Positions 26,432 to 34,946 of a DNA stretch of 64,000 bases are shown here, piece by piece. Source of the stretch: Pyxidicoccus trucidator (GTDB lineage: Bacteria; Myxococcota; Myxococcia; Myxococcales; Myxococcaceae); the NCBI RefSeq assembly GCF_010894435.1, contig NZ_JAAIXZ010000011.1, positions 310,001-374,000 on the forward strand, written 5' to 3'. Below the pieces are notes generated by a model, which saw nothing but the letters and a program-made list of their open reading frames with translations, did no database searches and was not told where the DNA came from. A program made the position numbers and the translations under genes. Numbering within the stretch: the first letter of the stretch is position 1; every line of letters starts with the position of its first letter.

Positions 26432-28303
26432 ATGATGATTCGCAATGGGCGGTTGGTGCTGGTGGCTGGTCTCACCGCGCTCGCCGCGATGGCCTGCTCT
26501 GACCGTGACGACAACTCGTGTGAGACCAATGTCGACTGCGCCACCGGTCAGGTCTGCACGGCGAATGTCTGCGTATCCCCGACCCCGCCCGATGCCGGGA
26601 CGGGCACGGACGCCGGGACGGACGCGGGCACGGATGCCGGGACGTCGACGACGGACATCCCCGCGGACCTGAGCAGCCCCGAGAACACGCAGATCCGGGC
26701 CTTCCTCGCGGCGACCGCCCCCACCAACGGCAACGCGGCCCCGGTGAGCCCGCCGCTGCCCATCACCAACGTGTACGTCACCTACATCGCGCCCGCGGTC
26801 GGCTCCACGCCGGCAGGCTTCTACGTGCAGGCGACCGCGCCGGGCCCCTCCTTCCTCGTGAAGCTGGACGCCGCCGCCCAGACGCCCGCGCTCGCGGTGG
26901 GGGACATGATCTCCTTCAACGTGACGGAGAAGACCCTCTTCAACGGCCTCAACCAGGCGAGCGCCATCACCGGCCTCACCCGCGCGAGCCAGGGTGCTCC
27001 CGTGCAGAGCCTGGTGACCGCCACCCCCCCGGGCCTCACCGCGGACATCAGCAGCCGCGCGGACGTGAGGAGCCCCGCGGCGCTCGCGGCCTACGAGTCG
27101 GACCTCGTGCAGGTGCGCGGCACGGTGACGGGCCCCGCCACCGCCTCGGGCAGCAGCTTCACCACCTTCACCTTCAGCACCGCGGGCGCGCCCACGCCTT
27201 CGAGCAGCTTCATCCTGCGCATGCCCAACACCGTGGTGTCGGCCTCGGGCATCAACCAGCAGTGCAACTTCACCGCGGTGGCCGTGCCCTACGGCCGCTT
27301 CGGCACCACGGCGCAGATCTCCCCGTTCCGCGCCAGCGACCTCATCGTGGCCTGCCCCGTCATCGTGACGGGCGTGCGCTCGCTGGGCGCGACCACGGCC
27401 GAAGTGCTCTTCAACGTGAGCGTGGACGCGGCCACCGTGGCGGCCGCTGACTTCACCATCACCCCGGAGCTCGCCGTCAGTGCGGTGGAAGTCACGGACA
27501 ACAAGGTGAAGCTCACCACCGCGGCCCAGACAGAGGGCACCCGCTACACCGTGACGGCGGCGGGCCTGAGCGGCACCAACGGGGCTCCCGTGAGCACCAC
27601 CGCCGCGACCGCCAGCTTCTGGGGCGCCGGCGACGCGCCGCCCACCGGCCTGATCATCAACGAGGTGGAGTCGGACAACGTCGCGGCCACGGCCGGCGCC
27701 GTGGATGACAAGGAGTTCATCGAGCTCATCAACAACTCCGACGCCCCCGTGCACGTGGGCAACATGGTGGTGGTGCTCGTCAACGCGAGCCCCAACGGCA
27801 ACCCGCCCACCGCGCCCGCCACCAGCCGCCAGGAGTACCGCCGCTTCGAGCTGACCTCGGTGACGGATGGAACCACCGCCACCGACACGCTCGCCCCGGG
27901 CGCGGTGCTCGTGCTCGGCCCCGCCACCGTGACGAACGCGCTGCCCGCGGGCACCCTGCGCGTCACCATCACCAACCCGCTCACGGACATCATCCAGAAC
28001 GGCGCGGACGACTCGGTCGGCCTGCTCTACTACCCCACCGGCGTGCTGACCGACGCGCTCTGGTACGAGGCCTCCAAGGATGCCGCCGCCCCCACCGCCT
28101 TCACCGGGACCATCGCGACGGGCGCGGGTGACAGGGAGCTCTCCTTCGCCGAGGGCGCCCCGACCGAGCTCTTCGAGAGCAACGCCAGCGACGTGTCCTT
28201 CCAGCGCAAGGTGAACCCCGACGTGGCCGGCACGGTGCTGGACACGAACGACAACAAGGCCGACTTCGAAATCTCGCTGCCCACCCCGGGCGTCAAGCGC
28301 TAG
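26432..28303 (+). CDS. Lipoprotein with lamin-tail domain
   Basis: A 623-residue predicted lipoprotein. The ATG at 26432 follows GGAGG, and the lipobox LAAMAC gives Cys22. A short Cys-rich segment (SCETNVDCATGQVC) is followed by a DAGT repeat linker (about residues 54-72). A beta-rich region includes an OB-like stretch and a bacterial Ig/SbsA-like strand pattern (VTGVRSLGATTAEVLFNVSV...). The C-terminus carries a lamin-tail domain from GLIINEVESDN onward with EFIELIN. Such proteins are outer-membrane-attached or surface-displayed in myxobacteria and may bind carbohydrate or matrix (inference). A clear terminator follows. Confidence 0.82.
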   Translation: MMIRNGRLVLVAGLTALAAMACSDRDDNSCETNVDCATGQVCTANVCVSPTPPDAGTGTDAGTDAGTDAGTSTTDIPADLSSPENTQIRAFLAATAPTNGNAAPVSPPLPITNVYVTYIAPAVGSTPAGFYVQATAPGPSFLVKLDAAAQTPALAVGDMISFNVTEKTLFNGLNQASAITGLTRASQGAPVQSLVTATPPGLTADISSRADVRSPAALAAYESDLVQVRGTVTGPATASGSSFTTFTFSTAGAPTPSSSFILRMPNTVVSASGINQQCNFTAVAVPYGRFGTTAQISPFRASDLIVACPVIVTGVRSLGATTAEVLFNVSVDAATVAAADFTITPELAVSAVEVTDNKVKLTTAAQTEGTRYTVTAAGLSGTNGAPVSTTAATASFWGAGDAPPTGLIINEVESDNVAATAGAVDDKEFIELINNSDAPVHVGNMVVVLVNASPNGNPPTAPATSRQEYRRFELTSVTDGTTATDTLAPGAVLVLGPATVTNALPAGTLRVTITNPLTDIIQNGADDSVGLLYYPTGVLTDALWYEASKDAAAPTAFTGTIATGAGDRELSFAEGAPTELFESNASDVSFQRKVNPDVAGTVLDTNDNKADFEISLPTPGVKR

Positions 28304-28327
28304 TCGCGGACGCCGCCTGAAGTACCG

Positions 28328-28366
28328 GGCCGCAGCCTCCCACCGGGGGCTGCGGCCTTCGTCTTT
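28328..28366 (+). terminator. Rho-independent terminator
   Basis: GGCCGCAGCC (28328-28337) pairs perfectly with GGCTGCGGCC (28348-28357), followed by TTCGTCTTTT, 25 bases after the lipoprotein stop. Confidence 0.88.
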
Positions 28367-28396
28367 TCCGGCCCCCGCTGCCGCTACAATGGCCGC

Positions 28397-29218
28397 ATGT
28401 CCCCTCCCCTCCCCCCCTTCCTCCGGGGCCTGCGGCCCACGCTGCACATCTCCCACCGCGGTGGCGCGGCGCTGGCCCCGGAGAACACGCTGGACGCCTT
28501 CCGCCAGGCGGTGGAGCGCTACCGCACCGACATGCTGGAGCTGGACGTCCACCTCACCCGCGACGGCGAGGTGGTGGTGGCCCATGACGACACCCTGGAG
28601 CGCTGCACCGACGCCACCGGGCCGCTGGCCGCCCTCACCCTGGCGGAGCTGCGCCGTGTGGACGCGGGCTTCGGCTTCAGCCCGGACGAAGGGCGCACCT
28701 TCCCCTTCCGTGGCCAGGGCGCACGCATTCCCACCCTGCGCGAGGTGCTGCGCGCCTTTCCCGGCCTGCGCCTCAACGTGGAGCTGAAGCCGGACGTGCC
28801 CGGCATCGAAGAGGCCTTCGCGCAGCTCCTGAAGGAGGAAGACGCCCTGGAGCGGGTGTGCATGGGCAGCGAGCAGGACACCGTGGGGGAGCGGCTGGCC
28901 GCGCGGCTCCCGGACGCGTGCCACTTCTACCCGCGTGACGCGCTGGCCGCCTTCGTCATCGCCCTGCGCGGCGGGGACACGCCCCCCGAGGATCTGCGCT
29001 TCACCGTCCTCGACATGCCCCTGTACTTCGGGGAAATCCGGCTGGTGGATCCGTCCTTCCTCCGCGAGTGCGCCGCCCGGGGCAAGTGGGTCAACGTCTG
29101 GACGGTGGACGACCCGGCGGAGATGCAGCGGCTGCTACAGGAAGGAGTGGGCGGCATCATGACGGACCGGCCGGACCTGCTGAGGCAGCAAATGGACGCC
29201 TCCGCGAAGCCGGGTTAA
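28397..29218 (+). CDS. Glycerophosphodiester phosphodiesterase
   Basis: A 273-residue GDPD-family enzyme hydrolysing glycerophosphodiesters to glycerol-3-phosphate and an alcohol. The catalytic blocks are present: SHRGG..LAPENT (about residues 18-30), LELDVHLTRDGEVVVAHD with the metal-binding Glu/Asp and the second catalytic His, and later NVELKP and VNVWTVDDP. No signal peptide is evident, so a cytosolic UgpQ-like role is likely. It is the first gene of a tight operon: the deoxynucleoside kinase gene starts 10 bases after its stop. Confidence 0.92.
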   Translation: MSPPLPPFLRGLRPTLHISHRGGAALAPENTLDAFRQAVERYRTDMLELDVHLTRDGEVVVAHDDTLERCTDATGPLAALTLAELRRVDAGFGFSPDEGRTFPFRGQGARIPTLREVLRAFPGLRLNVELKPDVPGIEEAFAQLLKEEDALERVCMGSEQDTVGERLAARLPDACHFYPRDALAAFVIALRGGDTPPEDLRFTVLDMPLYFGEIRLVDPSFLRECAARGKWVNVWTVDDPAEMQRLLQEGVGGIMTDRPDLLRQQMDASAKPG

Positions 29219-29228
29219 GCCCAGTTCC

Positions 29229-29963
29229 ATGCCCCGCACCACCTCGCGCTCGCGCCCGTCCGCTGCACCGGCCGCCCCCGCTGGGGACGAGGAGGCCCCG
29301 GCCTCCCGCCTCAAGAACACGGTCCGCGTAAAGGTGCCCAAGAGCCGGCGCTTCGTGGCGCTGGCGGGCAACATCGGCGCGGGCAAGACGACGGCCGCGA
29401 AGATGATCAGCCAGAGCTTCGGCTACCAGCTCTTCGACGAGCCCGTCATCGACAACCGCTTCCTGCGTGACTACTACGCGGACATGTCGCGCTGGTCCTT
29501 CACGCTCCAGCTCGAGTTCCTCATCCGGCGCGTGGAGCACCACGAGCTCATCCACTCGTACAAGCGCAGCTGCGTGCAGGACCGCACGCTGTACGAGGAC
29601 CCGGAAATCTTCGCCAAGTACCTCCACGGCCTGGGGAACATGACCGACGCGGAGCTGGACCTGTACTACGAGTACTTCCAGCGCCTGTCGCGCCACATCA
29701 TCCGCCCCGACAAGGTCATCTGCTTCGAGGTGGGTAGCGTGGACGTGCTCCTCCAGCGCATCCGCACCCGCGGCCGCGAGGAGGAGAAGGGCATCCGCCA
29801 CCAGTTCCTGCGCGGGCTCAACGGCTACTACGCGAGCTTTCCCCAGGTGCTGCAGGAGAAGTACGGCGTGGAGTGCCTCGTCCTGGACGTCTCCACCCAG
29901 GACATCCGGCGCGGCAAGGGACGCGACGAGTTCCTCGACCGCGTCTCCAGCTTCCTGGCCTGA
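29229..29963 (+). CDS. Deoxynucleoside kinase
   Basis: A 244-residue dCK/dGK-type salvage kinase that phosphorylates deoxynucleosides using ATP. Residues 47-55 form the P-loop GNIGAGKTT. The family ExxxDNRFL-like block (DEPVIDNRFLRDYY) and the DRTLYEDPEIF motif, equivalent to DRSxxED, follow. A lid with RIRTRGREEE lies near residue 180. A 40-residue basic, Ala/Pro-rich extension precedes the catalytic core and is not part of the family fold. It lies between GDPD and thioesterase genes with gaps of about 10 bases. Confidence 0.9.
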   Translation: MPRTTSRSRPSAAPAAPAGDEEAPASRLKNTVRVKVPKSRRFVALAGNIGAGKTTAAKMISQSFGYQLFDEPVIDNRFLRDYYADMSRWSFTLQLEFLIRRVEHHELIHSYKRSCVQDRTLYEDPEIFAKYLHGLGNMTDAELDLYYEYFQRLSRHIIRPDKVICFEVGSVDVLLQRIRTRGREEEKGIRHQFLRGLNGYYASFPQVLQEKYGVECLVLDVSTQDIRRGKGRDEFLDRVSSFLA

Positions 29964-29972
29964 AGGTGTGAG

Positions 29973-30491
29973 ATGCCAGATTTGACGCCCAAGAACGCCA
30001 AGGACACGGAGGTGGTGATGACGCAGCTCATCCTCCCTCCGGATGCCAACAACCTGAACGCCGCCTTCGGCGGGAAGGTGATGCAGTGGATAGACATCTG
30101 CGGCGCGGTGGCGGCGCAGCGCCACTGCCGTCAGGTCGTCGTCACCGCCTCCATGGATGACCTGCACTTCCACGCGCCCATCAAGGTGGGCTGGGTGGCC
30201 CTGCTGCACGGCAGGGTGCTGGCCGCCTTCCGCACGTCCATGGAGGTGGGAGTCACGGTGCACGCGGAGAACCCGCTCACCGGGGAGCGCTTCCTCACCA
30301 CCAGCGCGCTCATGACGTTCGTGGCCATCGACAAGGACGGGGGCCGGGTGCAGGTGCCTCCGCTGCTGATGGAGACGGACGCCGAGCGCGAGGCCTTCCG
30401 CGAGGCCGAGTCCCGCCGCGCCCAGCGCCTGGCGCGCCAGAAGGAGAACCAGACCTGGCTGAAGGTGATGAAGCCGCTCGCCGGCGCCTGA
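29973..30491 (+). CDS. Hotdog-fold acyl-CoA thioesterase
   Basis: A 172-residue YciA/BFIT-like thioesterase hydrolysing acyl-CoA. The conserved segment NNLNAAFGGKVMQWIDICG (about residues 26-44) carries the Asn/Gly/Asp active-site pattern. DDLHFHAPIKVGWVALLHGRV and a C-terminal Arg/Glu-rich helix complete the usual short form. It starts 9 bases after the deoxynucleoside kinase stop and is the last gene of the operon, convergent with the iron-sulfur assembly gene. Confidence 0.9.
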   Translation: MPDLTPKNAKDTEVVMTQLILPPDANNLNAAFGGKVMQWIDICGAVAAQRHCRQVVVTASMDDLHFHAPIKVGWVALLHGRVLAAFRTSMEVGVTVHAENPLTGERFLTTSALMTFVAIDKDGGRVQVPPLLMETDAEREAFREAESRRAQRLARQKENQTWLKVMKPLAGA

Positions 30492-30587
30492 GCGGGTGCC
30501 CGCAACGACGAAGGCCGGGGAGGCACCCTGCCCCACCCGGCCCGACGTCCCTTCAAGGACGGGCGCCGCTGGAAACCGCGCCGTCGC

Positions 30588-30980
30588 TCAGGTGGTGAAC
30601 GAGGTGCCGCAGCCGCAGGAGGACTTCGCGTTCGGGTTGTTGAACTTGAAGCCCGCGCCGGTGATGGCGGAGACGTAATCAATCTCCGTGCCCGCGAGGT
30701 ACTGGCTGCTCATCGCGTCGGTGGCAATCTTCACGCCGTCCTGCTCCCAGACGAGGTCGCCGGCCTTGGACTCCTTGACCAGGTTCAAGTCGTAGCCCAG
30801 GCCGCTGCAGCCGGCGGGGACGACGCGGATGGAGAAGAAGTAGCCCTCGAAGCCCTGGGCCTTGGTGACGGCCTTCACCTGGTTGATGGCCGCCTCCGTC
30901 AGCCGCACGGCCTCGCCGGGGGTGGCCTGGGGGGCCGGCGCGGTGCCGGGAGCGGAAGTCGTCGTGGGGGTGCTGTCCAT
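30588..30980 (-). CDS. HesB/IscA-type iron-sulfur assembly protein (ErpA-like)
   Basis: A 130-residue A-type carrier protein that passes [Fe-S] clusters to apo-enzymes. The ATG at 30980 has AGGAG seven bases upstream; 29 upstream in-frame codons are rejected. A Thr/Pro/Ala-rich N-tail of about 24 residues precedes the A-type fold. The three conserved Cys occur as AGCSGLGYD and the C-terminal SCGCGTSF. It is divergent from the rhodanese-MoeB gene with a 128-base gap, so the two sulfur-transfer genes may share control (inference). Confidence 0.92.
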   Translation of the reverse strand: MDSTPTTTSAPGTAPAPQATPGEAVRLTEAAINQVKAVTKAQGFEGYFFSIRVVPAGCSGLGYDLNLVKESKAGDLVWEQDGVKIATDAMSSQYLAGTEIDYVSAITGAGFKFNNPNAKSSCGCGTSFTT

Positions 30981-31108
30981 GTCGGTTGCTCTCCTATGCC
31001 GTGCGTTATAACGCCCGGGCCGCGAAAATCCATGGGCCCGGCTGGCCGACCGCCCATAGGCCCACATCCGGACGGACGGCCCGGGGGCGGCGGGTTATAC
31101 CCGGCGTC

Positions 31109-32275
31109 ATGGCTCCCACCTTCCAAGAGCTGCTGGCCGGAGTGAAGCAGGAGATTCGCGAGGTCTCCGTCGACGAGGTGAAGCGGCTGCTGGACGCCCG
31201 CGCCCCCGTGAAGCTCGTGGACGTGCGGGAGGCCGACGAGTACGCGGGCGGCCGCCTGCCCGGCGCCCTGCACATCCCCCGGGGCTACCTGGAGCTGCGG
31301 ATTGAGGACAGGGCCCGGCGCGACGAGGAGCTGGTGGTCTACTGCGCGGGCGGCACCCGCTCCGCGCTGGCCGCGAAGACGCTGAAGGAGCTGGGCTACA
31401 CGCGCGTGGCCTCGCTGGCAGGCGGCTACAACCGCTGGAGCGACACGGCCCTCCCGGTGGAGAAGCCCTTCGTCCTCACCGCCGAGCAGAAGGAGCGCTA
31501 CCGGCGCCACCTCATCCTCCCCGAGGTGGGCGAGGAGGGGCAGGCGAAGCTGCTCCAGGCCCGGGTGCTGCTGCTGGGCGCGGGCGGGCTGGGCTCTCCC
31601 GCGGCGCTGTACCTCGCCGCGGCCGGCGTGGGCACGCTGGGCATCGTCGACTCGGACGTGGTGGACCTGAGCAACCTCCAGCGCCAGGTCCTCCACACCC
31701 GCGAGTTCCAGGGCCAGCCCAAGGTGGTCAGCGCCCGCGCCGCCATCGAAGCCCTCAACCCCGACGTGAAGGTGGTGCCCTTCCAGGAGCGGCTCACCTC
31801 GCACAACGTCCTGCGCGTGCTGGAGGGCTTCGACCTGGTGCTGGACGGCGGGGACAACTTCCCCACCCGCTACCTCCTCAATGACGCGTGCGTCATGCGG
31901 GGCAAGCCCAACATCCACGGCTCCGTCTTCCGCTTCGAGGGACAGGTGACGTCCTTCGTCCCCGGCCAGGGCCCCTGCTACCGCTGCCTCTACCCCGCCC
32001 CGCCGCCGCCGGAGCTGGCCCCGTCCTGCGCGGAGGCCGGGGTGCTGGGCGTGCTGCCCGGCCTCATCGGCCTGCTCCAGGCCAACGAGGCCCTCAAGCT
32101 CATCCTCGGCCGGGGCGAGCCGCTCACCGGCCGGCTGCTCACCTTCGACGCGCTGGGCACGCGCTTCCAGGAGCTGAAGCTGCGCAAGGACCCGACCTGC
32201 CCGGTGTGCGCGCCGGGCGCGAAGGTGGAGCTCATCGACTACGAGGCGTTCTGCTCCGCCCCCACCGCCGCCTGA
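31109..32275 (+). CDS. moeB: Rhodanese-MoeB/ThiF adenylyltransferase fusion
   Basis: A 388-residue E1-like enzyme that adenylates the C-terminal Gly of MoaD- or ThiS-type sulfur carriers. Residues 1-120 are a rhodanese domain with active-site CAGGTRS. The ThiF/MoeB domain follows with YRRHLILPEVGEEGQ, nucleotide loop GAGGLGSPAALYLAAAGVG, DSDVVDLSNLQRQ, zinc Cys pairs CYRC and CPVC, and the DGGDNFPTRYLLND block. The order is reversed relative to human MOCS3, whose rhodanese is C-terminal. A stand-alone rhodanese gene starts 8 bases after the stop. The likely partner is the MoaD-MoaE fusion at 58 kb. Confidence 0.9.
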   Translation: MAPTFQELLAGVKQEIREVSVDEVKRLLDARAPVKLVDVREADEYAGGRLPGALHIPRGYLELRIEDRARRDEELVVYCAGGTRSALAAKTLKELGYTRVASLAGGYNRWSDTALPVEKPFVLTAEQKERYRRHLILPEVGEEGQAKLLQARVLLLGAGGLGSPAALYLAAAGVGTLGIVDSDVVDLSNLQRQVLHTREFQGQPKVVSARAAIEALNPDVKVVPFQERLTSHNVLRVLEGFDLVLDGGDNFPTRYLLNDACVMRGKPNIHGSVFRFEGQVTSFVPGQGPCYRCLYPAPPPPELAPSCAEAGVLGVLPGLIGLLQANEALKLILGRGEPLTGRLLTFDALGTRFQELKLRKDPTCPVCAPGAKVELIDYEAFCSAPTAA

Positions 32276-32283
32276 GGCCTGTG

Positions 32284-32616
32284 ATGCCGATTCCCGAAAT
32301 CTCCCCCACCCGCCTCGCCGAGCTGCTCGCTGGCCCCGCCGAGTCCCGCCCCGCCCTGCTGGACGTGCGCTTCCCGGACGAGCACGCCTGGGTGGCGCTC
32401 CCGGACTCGGTGCTCATCCCCCTGCCGGAGTTGGACGAGCGCGCCGACGAGCTGGAGGCCCTGCGAGGCCGGCCCGTGGTCGTCTACTGCCACCACGGCG
32501 TGCGCAGCCTGGACGGCGCGGCGTACCTGCTCTCGAGGGGACTGGACGCCGTGTCGCTCAAGGGCGGCATCGACCTGTACTCGCGGCAGGTGGACCCCAC
32601 CCTGCCCCTCTACTGA
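32284..32616 (+). CDS. Single-domain rhodanese
   Basis: A 110-residue sulfurtransferase-fold protein. The active-site loop is CHHGVRS (about residues 71-77), preceded by LLDVRFPDEHAW and followed by LKGGIDLYS, as in GlpE-like rhodaneses. The ATG at 32284 follows the MoeB-fusion stop by 8 bases, so the two are co-transcribed. It may supply persulfide sulfur to the adenylated carrier (inference). The 3' end converges on the kinase gene with a 10-base gap. Confidence 0.88.
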   Translation: MPIPEISPTRLAELLAGPAESRPALLDVRFPDEHAWVALPDSVLIPLPELDERADELEALRGRPVVVYCHHGVRSLDGAAYLLSRGLDAVSLKGGIDLYSRQVDPTLPLY

Positions 32617-32626
32617 GAGGCCCGCG

Positions 32627-34915
32627 CTAGCCCACGAAGGCGCTGAGGTCCTGCGTGTCCTTGTTGATGACGCCGGGCTTGATGTCGACCTCGAAGAGGA
32701 AGGGCTCCTTCAGCGGGCCGCCGTTGAGCTCCAGCTTGTGGCGGCCCTCCATCAGCTCCATCTTCAGGCCCTTGCTCCCCGAGTAGGTCCCCACGTCCTG
32801 GCCGTTGCGCCGCACGGTGATGCCGCGCAGCCCTTCGGGCTTCAGCGTCAGCTGGAGGTGGCCACTTCGGAACTCGTAGGGGATGACCTTGACCTGGCCG
32901 GGCTCTCCGTACGCGAGGCTCTCGCTGTCCTCCTTGTAGATGCCCCGCTGCTCGTTCTCCAGGATGAGCGTGTCCTGGAGGTGCGCGCCCGACACCATCG
33001 TCATCGGCGAGGAGCCCAGCTCCGTCACGGGCTGGGCGCTGCCGCACCGCTCGGTGTGGCGGACGGACACCTTCACCCGCTCATTGGTGTTGATGGTGAG
33101 CATCACACCCTGCCCATCCGCCGCCCGGCCGTTGAGCACCGCGAGGATGGGCTTGTGGAAGATGCCAATCACCGCGAGCAGGCCCACGATGAAGCCCACC
33201 GTGGCCACGTTGCGCGTGGCGATGGCCCGGCGCGCGCGCTGGGACGACGCTTCGATGGCGCGGTCCACCGCCTCGTCGTCGTCCCGGCGCATCGCCGGAG
33301 CGGAGACCGAGGAGCGGCGCGGCGGCGGCGGCGGGTCGGGCATCTCCGCGCGGCTGTCCACGCGGCTGGAGGTGCGCCGACGCGGCGGCTCCGAGGCAGG
33401 CTGCACCGAGGACTGCATGCCGGTGCGGCGGCGCGGCGGCGGGGCGGGCTCCGGAGGCGGCGGGAGCATGGTGCGCTCGTCGTCCTCCTCCTCGTCCACG
33501 GCCGGCAGGTTGGCGCGCGAGCGGGACGGTGGCGGCGGCGGCTCCGAGTCCGGCAGCGCCGGGGCGCGCGTGTTGGAGCGGCGCGGCAGGGGTACCTCAC
33601 CCGTGGGCGTGCGGCTCAGGTCCGAGCGGGAGTTGGTGCGCGCCACCTGCGTGGCATTGGGGTTGGACGGCCGGCGCACCGCGTCCGACGTGCGGCGCCG
33701 GGCGGGCATCTCGTCCGTGCCGGAGGGGGCATCCCACTCGTTCGGGTCCTCCTCCACCACGGGCGCGGCCACCGAGGCGGCGCGGCGCGGGGGCGCGGAG
33801 GGGCGCGCGGCCGAGGCGCGCGGGCGCTCGCCGCGGTTCGAGGGCTCGCCCGGGGGCGCCTCCCAGCTCATGTCCGCCGCGGCGGAGGACCGGCTGCGGC
33901 CCTTCTCCTGGGGCGGAGGCGGCGGCTGGGGCGTGCCGGAGTTGTTGGACTCCTCGCCCATCAGGACGACCTGGCCCTGGGCCTTCTCCTCGGCCAGCCG
34001 GTCCGCGAAGAGCGTCTCCATCAGCTCGGAGATCTGCACCGAGCCGGCCACCCAGCGCTGGCCGACGAGGATTTCCTCCAGCGCCACCTGGAACTGGCGC
34101 GCGTCGCGGTAGCGGTCGTCCGCGTTCTTGGCGATGGCCCGCATCACCACCGGGTCCATCTCCTCGGGTACGTCCGCCACCTGCGAGGGCGCGGCGATGG
34201 CGCACTCCATGGCGGCCTGCAGCGTCGCCAGCTCGGAGTCCCGCTTGAGGGGCCTCACGCCGGTGAGCAATTCGTAGAGCACCAGGCCGATGGCGAAGAT
34301 GTCCGCGCGCCCGTCCAGCGGCTTGCCGGAGGCCTGCTCCGGGGCCATGTACGCGAACTTGCCCTTGATGGCGCCCGACTTCGTCAGCGACGCCTGGTCG
34401 GCGGCCTTGGCGATGCCGAAGTCCACCAGCTTCACCGAGCCGTCGAAGCTGATGAGGATGTTCTGCGGGGAGATGTCGCGGTGCACCACGCGCAGCGGCC
34501 GGCCAGCGTCGTCCGTGCGGCTGTGGGCGTAGTGCAGGCCCTCGCAGGCGGCGGCGACGATGCGGATGGCCAGTGGCCGGGCCACCCACTGCCCGGAGCC
34601 CGCCGCCTTGCGCATGACCCGGCCCAGGTCCTCGCCATGGATGAACTCCATGGCGATGTAGTAGGTGCCGTTGGCCTCGCCGAACTCGTAGACCTGGGCG
34701 ATGTTCGGGTGGTTGAAGCGCGCGGCAATCAGCGCCTCGTTCCGGAACATCTCCACGAACTCACGGTCCTCCGCGAGGTGCGGAAGGATGCGCTTGACGA
34801 CGAGGTTCTTCTGGAACCCCTCGATGCCCATCTGGCGCGCAAGCCACACCTCGGCCATGCCGCCCGTGGCGAGCTTCTTCAGAAGCTGATATTTCCCGAA
34901 TGATTGAGGGTTCAT
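32627..34915 (-). CDS. Transmembrane Ser/Thr protein kinase (second)
   Basis: A 762-residue Pkn-class kinase. Catalytic residues are intact: Lys41, Glu60, HRD at 145-147 with Asn152, DFG at 165-167 and MAPEQ. Residues about 310-565 form a Pro/Arg/Ser-rich linker with repeated PPPPxR and RRxS patches. A single transmembrane helix lies at about 571-590. The roughly 170-residue C-terminal domain contains two PEGA-like beta segments (ITVRRNGQDVGTYSG, RHKLELNGGPLKEP). Architecture parallels the kinase at 23.6-26.0 kb, so they are paralogues. The start at 34915 is only 31 bases from the divergent neighbour's start. Confidence 0.92.
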   Translation of the reverse strand: MNPQSFGKYQLLKKLATGGMAEVWLARQMGIEGFQKNLVVKRILPHLAEDREFVEMFRNEALIAARFNHPNIAQVYEFGEANGTYYIAMEFIHGEDLGRVMRKAAGSGQWVARPLAIRIVAAACEGLHYAHSRTDDAGRPLRVVHRDISPQNILISFDGSVKLVDFGIAKAADQASLTKSGAIKGKFAYMAPEQASGKPLDGRADIFAIGLVLYELLTGVRPLKRDSELATLQAAMECAIAAPSQVADVPEEMDPVVMRAIAKNADDRYRDARQFQVALEEILVGQRWVAGSVQISELMETLFADRLAEEKAQGQVVLMGEESNNSGTPQPPPPPQEKGRSRSSAAADMSWEAPPGEPSNRGERPRASAARPSAPPRRAASVAAPVVEEDPNEWDAPSGTDEMPARRRTSDAVRRPSNPNATQVARTNSRSDLSRTPTGEVPLPRRSNTRAPALPDSEPPPPPSRSRANLPAVDEEEDDERTMLPPPPEPAPPPRRRTGMQSSVQPASEPPRRRTSSRVDSRAEMPDPPPPPRRSSVSAPAMRRDDDEAVDRAIEASSQRARRAIATRNVATVGFIVGLLAVIGIFHKPILAVLNGRAADGQGVMLTINTNERVKVSVRHTERCGSAQPVTELGSSPMTMVSGAHLQDTLILENEQRGIYKEDSESLAYGEPGQVKVIPYEFRSGHLQLTLKPEGLRGITVRRNGQDVGTYSGSKGLKMELMEGRHKLELNGGPLKEPFLFEVDIKPGVINKDTQDLSAFVG

Positions 34916-34946
34916 CCCGGGACTCTGGCCGCAGGGAGCAGCTCAG

